From Hyphomicrobiales bacterium (GTDB lineage Bacteria > Pseudomonadota > Alphaproteobacteria > Rhizobiales > Aestuariivirgaceae): a stretch of 15,610 nt of DNA. The notes beneath the pieces were generated by a model. That model ran no database searches, was not told the DNA's origin, and saw nothing but the letters and a program-made list of their open reading frames with translations. Shown one piece after another: positions 1 to 6,699 of the stretch (position 1 is the first letter of the stretch; the number at the start of each line of letters is the position of its first letter). Position numbers and translations under genes: made by a program. The DNA lies in the NCBI GenBank assembly GCA_020029455.1, contig JAIBJH010000042.1:1-15610 (forward strand), given 5' to 3'.

Positions 1-1183
1 GCCGCAGCATCCGCGCCACTTCGACAAAGACCAGCACGGCAATGGCGCCGATAACGCCGAAGAGCACGGTGGCGAGAACGGCGGAACTTTGTGCCGCAGT
101 CCAGGAATAAGCAAAAGGCGCAAGCGCCCCCAGCACGAAACGGGATGAGGCGAGGAGCCCTGCCCGCCTGCCAAAGCCTTCGCTGCCGAAGAGCGCGAGA
201 GTGAGCGTGCCCTGCACGATGCTCTTGAGGCCCGAACACAGCCCCACAAGAATGACGAAGGCGACGGCCCCGCTTTCGGCCGGGGCCGCAGCCGCCACGA
301 TGAAAAGCCCCAGCGGCAGGAGCGAGAGCCCCAAAAGCGTCACGGTCAAGGGATGGCGCTTGGACCCCAGCACCATATTGATGAAGCGCACCGCCACCTG
401 CGCAGGGCCGAACAAGGTCGAGATGGCAAGCGCCGTCGCACCGAAGCCCAGGGCTGAGAGCATCGGCACCATCTGCGAGAGCACGGCAGAGAGTGCGAAA
501 CTCGATAATGAGAAACCACTGGCCACCAGGAGGAAGGCCCGCCGCCTCTGGTCCGCCCTCAGTTGCCCCTCACTTGCCACCGCCACTATCTCGCCGGACG
601 ATTGAGTGGCCTCGATCCCCTCCCTCCTCCAGCGCGCGATCAGTGCATGAACGGGAACGCAGACAAAAAGGTTAAGCGCCGCGTAAATACCAATGACCGC
701 TCGCCAACCCAGCTCTTGATCGAGCCAGTGGGTGAGCGGCCAGAAGATGGAAGAGGCAAAGCCAGCGATCAGAGTGAGATGGACAATGCGCAATTGCGCC
801 TTGCCGCCCGTGGCCTGCACCAGCGCCGTGAAAGCCGCATCATAGAGAACGAAAGTCGCCGCAAGTTGTGAGAGAATGAGTGCCGCCACAAAAAGCCAGC
901 CCAATGGCGCCATTGCCAGCAGAGCCATGCAAGCCGAAGATGCAATGGACCCCCAGGTCATGACGCGGGCCGCGCCAAAGCGATCAAGCGCTCTTCCCAT
1001 GTGTGGAGCAATCAACCCTCCCGCGCCAAGCGCTATGGAAAAGACAAGGAAAAAGTCCGACTGTGTCCAGCCAAATGTCTGCGCCACATCATCGGCAAGG
1101 ATGGCGAAGGAATAGTAGAGAGCGCCATAGCCGATGATCTGCGTCAGCCCGAACAACCAGACAGTCTTCGCTATGCGGCTCAT
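1..1183 (-). CDS. Major facilitator superfamily transporter, 3' end outside window
   Basis: Reading the minus strand from an ATG at 1183 gives 394 codons without a stop up to the left edge, so the C-terminus is missing. The protein starts MSRIAKTVWLFGLTQIIGYG and is a run of hydrophobic helices broken by short basic loops, as in a 12-helix MFS permease. The loop after the second helix reads GGLIAPHMGRALDRFGAARV, a good match to the conserved MFS G-x-x-x-D-R-x-G-R loop. A longer loop rich in charged residues follows about the sixth helix, where the two MFS halves join. MFS proteins of this type run near 400 residues, so little is missing. Family known: inner-membrane secondary transporter. Substrate unknown; nothing nearby indicates it. 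No strong ribosome binding site precedes the ATG, and the reading frame has no closer upstream ATG. Confidence 0.88.
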   Translation of the reverse strand, partial: MSRIAKTVWLFGLTQIIGYGALYYSFAILADDVAQTFGWTQSDFFLVFSIALGAGGLIAPHMGRALDRFGAARVMTWGSIASSACMALLAMAPLGWLFVAALILSQLAATFVLYDAAFTALVQATGGKAQLRIVHLTLIAGFASSIFWPLTHWLDQELGWRAVIGIYAALNLFVCVPVHALIARWRREGIEATQSSGEIVAVASEGQLRADQRRRAFLLVASGFSLSSFALSAVLSQMVPMLSALGFGATALAISTLFGPAQVAVRFINMVLGSKRHPLTVTLLGLSLLPLGLFIVAAAAPAESGAVAFVILVGLCSGLKSIVQGTLTLALFGSEGFGRRAGLLASSRFVLGALAPFAYSWTAAQSSAVLATVLFGVIGAIAVLVFVEVARMLR

Positions 1184-1693
1184 GAAAAATCCATCGGTGC
1201 CAACATCGCACAAGCCTGCAAACTTGATAACGTCCGTGGCAGTAGGGCAGTCATGCAACTCGCTTTCTTCATCGCTCTTGCGAACTACAAACCGGTCAAT
1301 GAGGCATCGCCTGCCTCTCATCTAAAAATAATTGTGGATAACTATTGTATGGCAACTGAAGTCGCAGCAACGCCAGCCACGCTCAAAAAAGTTCAAAGCC
1401 GATTCGTCCGCCTACGGAGCGCCTTGAAAAAACAACGTCAATCCGCATATAACTCGCGTTCTGTATTTCCTCCGCTCACGGAGTAATTTTCAGAATCTTG
1501 AAATCTTTACGTCTTGTTAGGTGTTTCAGGATGATACACCAGATGTAGTCGGCATATTGCCGAATCACACAAACGGGTCCACAAGGTGAACGGTGACAAG
1601 TGCATGTCTGGCATGATTCCCATGCGATGGTGCTTGGTTCACTGTAGAGCCTGCGTTGTTGGGCTAAACAACCTAAATCTCTAGGAGATGAAC
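1184..1693. other. Gene-poor intergenic stretch with multiple dyads
   Basis: This 510-bp gap separates the minus-strand transporter from a tiny plus-strand ORF. No convincing gene was found. Seen directly: GAGGCA/TGCCTC (1301-1317), a perfect DnaA-box-like TGTGGATAA (1333-1341), CTCCG/CGGAG (1470-1483) followed by TAATTTT, GGTGT/ACACC (1520-1540), CGGCA/TGCCG (1550-1562), GCATG/CATGC (1611-1625) and GTTGTT/AACAAC (1655-1672). It must hold the transporter promoter and perhaps one for the tiny ORF, but no sigma-70 pair is clear enough to call. Confidence 0.5.
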
Positions 1694-1813
1694 ATGGCTG
1701 CTAAGAAAGCAAAGAAGGCTGCTAAGAAGGCTAAGAAGCTCAGCCCTGGTGATCGTTGTTCATGTTGGCCTCCACGAAAAGGAAATGCCCGGTGCAGAAC
1801 CGGGCATGTATGA
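1694..1813 (+). CDS. Tiny lysine/alanine-rich basic protein (putative, 39 aa)
   Basis: A plus-strand ORF of 39 codons. AGGAG at 1683-1687 lies six bases before the ATG at 1694, ideal spacing; the in-frame ATG at 1688 touches the AGGAG directly and is less likely. The N-terminal half, AAKKAKKAAKKAKK, is a regular AAKK repeat like the tails of bacterial histone-H1-like proteins, which bind DNA through lysines. The second half is different, with Cys-x-Cys-Trp and a third Cys, and no relative was recognised. The last nine or so codons overlap the terminator hairpin of the convergent kinase gene, which suggests either a truncated or frameshifted basic protein or a chance ORF. Repetitive codon content and a good ribosome binding site favour translation. 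Function unknown; a nucleoid role would be inference only. Confidence 0.4.
   Translation: MAAKKAKKAAKKAKKLSPGDRCSCWPPRKGNARCRTGHV
1771..1807 (-). terminator. Rho-independent terminator of the soluble kinase gene
   Basis: A perfect 9-bp stem, ATGCCCGGT (1785-1793) with ACCGGGCAT (1799-1807), closes a 5-base loop. Read on the minus strand it is followed by TTCCTTTTCG, a U-rich tail; on the plus strand no such tail exists. It starts about 30 bases past the stop of the histidine kinase gene at 1838, so it ends the two-component transcript. Confidence 0.82.
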
Positions 1814-1837
1814 AATCGATAGATGCTTTTCAGGCCG

Positions 1838-3373
1838 TCAAGCCACTTTAGCGTCATCCTGGGATCCGTCATCGACCGCCGTCAGCGGCAGCCATAGGAT
1901 AAATGCCGCGCCATTGCCCGGCTCGGCGTCTATCTGCAGTCTGCCCCCATGCTGGGTGACGATCTGTTCTACGGCTGGAACGCCCAGCCCCGTGCCGAAG
2001 CTCTTGGTGGTGAAAAGAGGCTCGCGTATGCGGGCTATCACTTCGGCCGACATGCCAGGGCCATTGTCCTTGACCTCGATGCAGACTTCTTCACCAACGC
2101 GCCTGGTCGTGACCGATATGGAAGGCGAGGCGCAGGCAAATTTCGACGGATCATCGCCTTGCCCCACCATCGCTTCGCTCGCATTTGCCACGAGATTGAC
2201 AATCGCGCGCTGCAGTCGTGCCGGATCGAAAGGCACCATGGTACCATCGAGGCCTAGCAGAACATTGATCGAGACGGCGTGAGGCAGGCCTTTGGCCATC
2301 TCTTCCATGACACCCGCGAGCCAGCCGTCAAGGTCCTCCGGCTGGCAGGCCAATTGGCGCGTGCGCGAGAAGTCGAGCAGCTGCGTGATGATATTGTCGC
2401 AGCGGACAATGCCCTTGTTGATGCGGTCAAGCTGACCCTCGATGCCGAGGTCCTTGCCGCGCAGCTTGCGATCCAAAAGGAATGACGAGGTTCTGACCGC
2501 GCCAAGCGGATTCCTGAGCTCATGGGCAACAGTGGCCGTAAGTTGGCCAAGCTGCTCCATGCGGCCCTTCTTCACCAGCTCGTCCTGGGCTTCGGCCAGC
2601 TTCTTCATGTTGGCCGCCAGTTCCTTGTTGAGGCGCGAAACCTCCTCGTTGATGCGGCGCAGCTCCGTCATCTCGGAAACGTCGATGATGCTCACGATGG
2701 CAGAACGCTTCTCACCGCCAAGGTGCAGCCAGCCCGAACTCATCACCAGCATGGCCCGTGGCTCAGCGCCCATCACCTGCACATTACCCTCGAACTTGCA
2801 GGCAACACCGGGAAAACCCGGATGAGCCTCGGCCAATTGCTTTACGAGGTGGCTGCCTTCTTCCCCACTTCCGTCGCCTCCGCAATAGACGTTGAACAGC
2901 GGGTTGGAGAAGGAGATACCTCCGCCTTCTTCTATTTGCAGCACGCCAACGGGCACTGTCGCCGTCAGCGCCCGGTACTGGTTTTCCCGCTTCTTGATTT
3001 CTGTGAGGTCGGCGTTGGTGCCTATCAGGTAGGTATTGCCGTCCGGCGCCTTCAGCCTGGCTTTGCGCGTGAGAACGGGCATGGTCATGCCCGATTCCTG
3101 CGAAGCCATTTCCTCGCTGATGTTTGTCTGGCCGCCCTCGATCACTGCGCGGTCATTGGCAAGGAAGCCCTCGGCCTCTTCACCACGATAGAAGTCAGAG
3201 TCGCACTTGCCGATGAGCGCCTCTTCCGGCTTGCCGATCATTTGGCAGTGGAGCTCGTTGGAATAGACAAAGCGCAGGTTCTCGTCCTTGACGAAAATGG
3301 ACGTCGGAAGATTGTCCAGGATGCTCAGGAGAACATCCGGATCCCTCAGCCGGTTATACTTGGGATTTTCCAT
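1838..3373 (-). CDS. Soluble PAS-domain sensor histidine kinase
   Basis: Cytoplasmic histidine kinase of 511 residues with no membrane segment. Residues about 17-128 form a PAS domain (LLSILDNLPTSIFVKDENLR onward). A second PAS-like segment spans about 131-234 and leads into a coiled coil at 240-270. The HisKA box, TATVAHELRNPLGAVRTS, puts the phospho-histidine at H284. The catalytic domain has N397 in NLVANASEAM, DNGPG at 436-440, PLFTTK, and GTGLG at 460-464. The HExxN form of the H box is typical of kinases that also dephosphorylate their partner. The ATG at 3373 was chosen because GGAGTGGGG lies just upstream; an in-frame TTG at 3391 would add six residues. The preceding receiver gene ends 22 bases upstream, so the two are cotranscribed. 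The core resembles the membrane kinase at 4646-6481. Ligand or cofactor in the PAS domains cannot be told. Confidence 0.93.
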   Translation of the reverse strand: MENPKYNRLRDPDVLLSILDNLPTSIFVKDENLRFVYSNELHCQMIGKPEEALIGKCDSDFYRGEEAEGFLANDRAVIEGGQTNISEEMASQESGMTMPVLTRKARLKAPDGNTYLIGTNADLTEIKKRENQYRALTATVPVGVLQIEEGGGISFSNPLFNVYCGGDGSGEEGSHLVKQLAEAHPGFPGVACKFEGNVQVMGAEPRAMLVMSSGWLHLGGEKRSAIVSIIDVSEMTELRRINEEVSRLNKELAANMKKLAEAQDELVKKGRMEQLGQLTATVAHELRNPLGAVRTSSFLLDRKLRGKDLGIEGQLDRINKGIVRCDNIITQLLDFSRTRQLACQPEDLDGWLAGVMEEMAKGLPHAVSINVLLGLDGTMVPFDPARLQRAIVNLVANASEAMVGQGDDPSKFACASPSISVTTRRVGEEVCIEVKDNGPGMSAEVIARIREPLFTTKSFGTGLGVPAVEQIVTQHGGRLQIDAEPGNGAAFILWLPLTAVDDGSQDDAKVA

Positions 3374-3395
3374 CGGTTGCCCCACTCCCAAATGC

Positions 3396-3761
3396 CTAGG
3401 CCGCTTCAGCTTCGACGGTCGCCAGAACCTTGCCGAGGTCCACGGGCTTGCTGAAGACGCCGAGCGCCCCGCCCTTCACGGCCTTGTCAATCAGGTCGTC
3501 GGCGCTGTAGCCGGTCATGAAGTAGACGCGCGCCTCGGGGAACTTGTCCTTGATCTCGATGAAGGAATCGACGCCATTCATGTTCGGCATCATCACGTCG
3601 AAGAAACCGATGTCCACCTGGTTCAGGCTGAAAGCCTCGACGGCCTGCCTGCCATCATAGGCAACGATGACCTTGTGGTTGTCCATTTGGAATAATTCCG
3701 CCAGGGACTCGGCGTTGGCGGCGTCATCATCAACGACGAGGATGTTGAGCTGTCGGGACAT
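3396..3761 (-). CDS. Single-domain response regulator (receiver only)
   Basis: A 121-residue protein that is a receiver domain from end to end, with no output domain. Beta-1 reads ILVVDDD with the acidic pair at D11-D12. The phospho-acceptor is D55 in FFDVMMPNMNG, the switch threonine T83 is in FMTGYS, and the conserved lysine K105 is in FSKPVD, so all catalytic residues are present. A strong GGAGG sits ten bases before the ATG. It lies 23 bases after the tandem-receiver gene and 22 bases before the soluble kinase start, a clear operon position. It aligns without gaps to the first receiver of that neighbour, with D55, T83 and K105 at identical numbers, so the two are duplicates. Probable role, inferred: takes phosphate from one or both neighbouring kinases and acts through protein contact or as a phosphate sink. 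Confidence 0.95.
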   Translation of the reverse strand: MSRQLNILVVDDDAANAESLAELFQMDNHKVIVAYDGRQAVEAFSLNQVDIGFFDVMMPNMNGVDSFIEIKDKFPEARVYFMTGYSADDLIDKAVKGGALGVFSKPVDLGKVLATVEAEAA

Positions 3762-3784
3762 TGAGTGGCTTCCTCCAAAAAAAG

Positions 3785-4504
3785 TCAGGCCGCGAGCTGC
3801 GGCAAACGGTTAAGCAGTGCAACGGGATCAAACGGCTTGTTCAGGATGCCGGTCACCCCCACATCCCCCAGAATGCTTTCCGAAGTGACGGCCGGCGTTT
3901 GCGGCACGATGATAGTGGCATTGTCATGGCCGGCTTTGCGCATGGTCTCATATCCTGACACCGCGTCGATGAGCGGCAGCGGCGCCTCGATGATGACGAC
4001 ATCCTGCGGCTGCACCGGCGTGGCGAGGCCCACCGCATCGCGGACACGCCGGCAAGAAAGACCGCTGCTCTTCAGCGCCCCTTCAATCGCATCGCCGACC
4101 GCAAGCTGCGGCGCGGGCGGAACCGCCACTACAAGCCCGCCCTTGCCGACGGACTCGGTGATGCGCAGGACTTCCTTGGGTTCGAAAGGCTTTTCAAGGT
4201 AGCCCATGGCTCCTTCGCGCACCGCCTGTTGCAGAAGTTCTTCCACGCTGTAGCCGGTCATCATAAAGACGCGGGCCTGTGGCCTCAGGCGCCTGATCTC
4301 CAGGAAGCTTTCCACACCATTTTTGCCGGGCATCATTACATCGATGAAGGCGAGGTCATACTGGCTGTTAGCGCAGGCATTGATGGCTTCCTGCCCGCTG
4401 AAAACCGTATGCACACGATGCCCCTCGAGCTCGAACAGCTCGCTCAAGGACATTGCATTATCGACGTCGTCGTCCACCACCAGAATGCTGAGTTCACGTG
4501 CCAT
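3785..4504 (-). CDS. Tandem-receiver response regulator, second receiver degenerate
   Basis: A 239-residue protein with two receiver-like halves and no other output. The first (1-120) is complete: ILVVDDD with D11-D12, D55 in FIDVMMPGKNG, T83 in MMTGYS, K105 in LEKPFE. The second (about 123-239) follows the same plan but has lost key residues: the beta-1 acidic pair is replaced by PPAPQ, the switch threonine by Val or Pro near 200, and the acceptor aspartate by E173 in VIIEAPLP. K223 in LNKPFD is kept. Glutamate at this site can mimic the phosphorylated state in some receivers (known for NtrC-type mutants), so this half may be locked or serve only for binding. GGGGA precedes the ATG with good spacing. 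A 141-bp gap separates it from the membrane kinase upstream; the single-receiver gene follows after 23 bp. Confidence 0.93.
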   Translation of the reverse strand: MARELSILVVDDDVDNAMSLSELFELEGHRVHTVFSGQEAINACANSQYDLAFIDVMMPGKNGVESFLEIRRLRPQARVFMMTGYSVEELLQQAVREGAMGYLEKPFEPKEVLRITESVGKGGLVVAVPPAPQLAVGDAIEGALKSSGLSCRRVRDAVGLATPVQPQDVVIIEAPLPLIDAVSGYETMRKAGHDNATIIVPQTPAVTSESILGDVGVTGILNKPFDPVALLNRLPQLAA

Positions 4505-4645
4505 TAAAGTTCCCCAGTGCTCCCAGCTATCGCCGGCAACATTAATTGCAGGAATATGAAGATAAGAAACTAGTTCTAACGCCTCACTAACGAATAGATT
4601 TCAATTTCAGGATCTGCACCGCCCTAGGCACGCCAGATCGCCGGT
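4505..4645 (-). promoter_or_regulatory. Intercistronic gap with direct and inverted repeats
   Basis: This gap between the membrane kinase and the tandem-receiver gene is much longer than the other gaps in the cluster. It contains a direct repeat CTAACG-cctca-CTAACG (4576-4592, period 11 bp), the palindrome AACTAGTT (4568-4575) and an inverted repeat GATCTG/CAGATC (4611-4639) just past the kinase stop. No U-rich tail follows the inverted repeat, so it is not a clear terminator. An internal promoter for the three downstream genes is plausible, but no -35/-10 pair is clear. Confidence 0.3.
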
Positions 4646-6481
4646 TCATGCCGCATCTGCCCCCAATTGACCTGTCATGCTGAACGGCAGGTAAATTTCA
4701 AAAGTGGCTCCCTCTCCAGGGCGCGAATGGATCTCAAGCCGCCCGCCATGCTGTTGGGCGATTTGTTCGATGGCCGGAATGCCGAGCCCGGTTCCGAAGC
4801 TTTTCGTGGTGAAAAGCGGCTCGCGGACCTTGGCCAAATTCTCCGTCGAAATCCCCGGCCCGTTGTCCTTGACCTGAATGATCACCGAGTCGGCGCCATC
4901 CACGCGGGTGCTGATCCACAGTTTGTGCTCAGCAGGGGCATCGGCCGCATCCCGTTTGGGTCCGGTCGTCATGGCTTCCGTGGCGTTGGCCATCAGATTG
5001 ATGATCGCCCGCTGCAGTCGCGCTTCATCAAAGGGGACCTGCCGCTCATCAAGCCCCAGCACCAGTTCAATGTTGACAGACCGCGGCAGCTTCGCCGCTT
5101 CCTCACTCACGACCCTAGAAAGCCATTCGTCCAGGTTGCCTGGATTGCATTGCAGCGGCTTGTTGCGCGAATAGTCGAGAAGCTGGGTGATGATGTTATC
5201 GCAGCGCTGCACGCCATTATTGATGCGCTGCAATTGCGCTTCGAGACCCAGATTGAGGCCCCTAACCTTCTTCTCCACGAGGAAGGCGGAGGTCCTCACC
5301 GCGCCGAGGGGATTGCGCAGCTCATGGGCGATTGTTGCCGTGAGCTGGCCCATCTGTTCCATGCGCCCCTTCTTGACGATCTCGTCCTGGGCATCCTTGA
5401 GAAGGCGTATTTTGTCGGCAAGGTTGCGGTTGAGTTCCGCCACCTCGCCGTTGATCCGCTCTGTTTCGGCCCGCGCAATATCCGATTCATCGCGCGCGGT
5501 ATCCGCCCGCTCTTTCTCAGCCTCTACGAGGTCAAGCCGCTTCAGTGTGGAAGCGAACATCCAAAGGGCAGCTCCGGCACCGAGGAGCACACAAAGCAGC
5601 GAGACTCCGATGTGCATATAGAGCTCATGCTGCATTATTTCCCGCCGGTCAGTCAGAAGGGCAAGGAGGCGCTTTGATGTCTGATCCCAGACATCTAAAA
5701 CTTGCCTGTATTTTCCGGACGCGTCGAAGTTTTGGCGCGCCATCATGGAGAGAATGATGGGCTCACTGCCGGGCTTCGCCTTGCCCACCACGTCAGCCGT
5801 GACATCGAAATCTTGCGCCAGATCCGCCAGCAAAGCTTCCGCAGCGGCGTAGCTCGCCGGTGCGGCGCTTTCTTCCTTTGCATGTTCAAGCGAGTCCGCG
5901 CTCTCTTCGATGATGGCGGTCATCTCGCCAACCCGGACCATAAGCTGCTTGAACTCGACCTGGTCAATGCCGGAAGATTGGATGGCACGCTCAAGTCCTG
6001 ATTGAAACTCATGAAATTCCCGCACCAGCGCCGACATGTGCATGATGCTGTGGAGGGCGAGAAAGAAGGATTCCGGTTCCTGATCCATGATCAGGTTTGA
6101 ATGGACACCCACCTCGTGCAGCGTTTCCGCCGTGAGATCCACCATGTAGGTCCTGTCCATGACGGGCGAGGAATAAGCAAGCGACAGGGTTGAAATGTGC
6201 TTCTCAACCCCGATCCTGCTTGCGGGCGCCGTCAGCGACGCGAGATTCTGGCGCAGCCCAATTGCCTGTGTTTCGCCCGAGGCGATGCCCACAAGCGAAC
6301 GGACCAGGGCGTCTGAAACCGCAACTCCCGCAAGTTCCTTATCTGTCCGCTCGATCGACTCGCGATGGCTTTGAATCCGCAGGAAACTGAGGAGAACTAT
6401 GGGAATCAGGAGAACACAAATGATGATAACGAGTCTTGCCCCCGCCACCCGTGAAGCCAATGCAGTCACATTTTTCTCCAA
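4646..6481 (-). CDS. Membrane sensor histidine kinase with periplasmic domain
   Basis: A 611-residue kinase anchored in the inner membrane. TM1 is about 17-36 (LVIIICVLLIPIVLLSFL) and TM2 about 289-310. Between them lies a periplasmic domain of about 250 residues that looks mostly helical and was not recognised as a named sensor family. A charged coiled coil (315-370) leads to the HisKA box TATIAHELRNPLGAVRTS with phospho-histidine H386. The ATPase domain shows N499 in NLMANATEAM, DNGPG at 539-543, PLFTTK and GTGLG at 563-567. H386 begins an HExxN motif, consistent with dual kinase/phosphatase activity. GGAG lies four bases before the ATG. This is the first gene of the cluster. From the coiled coil to the C-terminus it is paralogous to the soluble kinase at 1838-3373, while the sensory parts are unrelated. 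Stimulus unknown. Confidence 0.94.
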   Translation of the reverse strand: MEKNVTALASRVAGARLVIIICVLLIPIVLLSFLRIQSHRESIERTDKELAGVAVSDALVRSLVGIASGETQAIGLRQNLASLTAPASRIGVEKHISTLSLAYSSPVMDRTYMVDLTAETLHEVGVHSNLIMDQEPESFFLALHSIMHMSALVREFHEFQSGLERAIQSSGIDQVEFKQLMVRVGEMTAIIEESADSLEHAKEESAAPASYAAAEALLADLAQDFDVTADVVGKAKPGSEPIILSMMARQNFDASGKYRQVLDVWDQTSKRLLALLTDRREIMQHELYMHIGVSLLCVLLGAGAALWMFASTLKRLDLVEAEKERADTARDESDIARAETERINGEVAELNRNLADKIRLLKDAQDEIVKKGRMEQMGQLTATIAHELRNPLGAVRTSAFLVEKKVRGLNLGLEAQLQRINNGVQRCDNIITQLLDYSRNKPLQCNPGNLDEWLSRVVSEEAAKLPRSVNIELVLGLDERQVPFDEARLQRAIINLMANATEAMTTGPKRDAADAPAEHKLWISTRVDGADSVIIQVKDNGPGISTENLAKVREPLFTTKSFGTGLGIPAIEQIAQQHGGRLEIHSRPGEGATFEIYLPFSMTGQLGADAA

Positions 6482-6600
6482 ACCTTCACTGGCAGCTCTC
6501 GGCCGACAGAATCATCTTTTTTCAAAGTGATGCCAGCCGCCTGGTAAACGCGCTGTTAATTTTTCGCTGTGCGAGTACTGGTTGGCTTCTGCAATTCAGG
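6482..6600 (-). promoter_or_regulatory. Probable promoter region of the two-component cluster
   Basis: This short AT-richer gap lies upstream of the membrane kinase and after the repeat element that follows alaS. Because alaS is on the same strand and no clear terminator follows it, read-through is possible, but a promoter for the kinase is expected here. An inverted repeat CCAG-ccgc-CTGG is at 6532-6543. No convincing -35/-10 pair was identified. Confidence 0.3.
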
Positions 6601-6699
6601 GTTAGAGTTTAATGAGGTTTGACGGAATCACTCCATTTCTCCTTCCTCCTCGTAGAAAGGAGCCGAAATTGGACTCGCAAAAAATGGAACCGCTCTAAC
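6601..6699. repeat. Imperfect palindromic element bounded by GTTAGAG/CTCTAAC
   Basis: Terminal inverted repeats GTTAGAG (6601-6607) and CTCTAAC (6693-6699) enclose further nested complementarity: GGTT (6616-6619) with AACC (6688-6691), TCCATTT (6632-6638) with AAATTGGA (6666-6673), and CTCCTT (6639-6644) with AAGGAG (6657-6662). The right terminus supplies the TAG stop codon of alaS. The design resembles short REP-like intergenic repeats of alphaproteobacteria, and its GTTAGAG end is shared with the hairpin at 11041-11096. Whether it is multicopy cannot be seen from one window. Confidence 0.5.

Noticed and set aside
1001..1486. Plus-strand 161-codon ORF, and its 45-codon end from ATG 1350
   Set aside because: The first part is antisense to the transporter; the remainder has no ribosome binding site and no recognisable protein character.
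1184..1693. Replication origin suggested by a DnaA-box-like site
   Set aside because: Only one box, no AT-rich unwinding element, no dnaA, dnaN or hemE neighbours.
3374..3391. Six-residue extension of the soluble kinase from a TTG codon
   Set aside because: The ATG at 3373 is better because the purine-rich ribosome binding site lies inside the would-be extension.
2522..3454. Plus-strand 310-codon ORF
   Set aside because: Antisense shadow of the PAS histidine kinase, whose domain motifs are complete on the minus strand.
4667..5677. Plus-strand 336-codon ORF
   Set aside because: Antisense shadow of the membrane histidine kinase; rich in Arg, His and Pro as expected from the wrong strand of GC-rich coding DNA.
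6601..6699. Intrinsic terminator for alaS
   Set aside because: The structure is long and imperfect with no U-tract directly after a stem; it is better described as a palindromic repeat.
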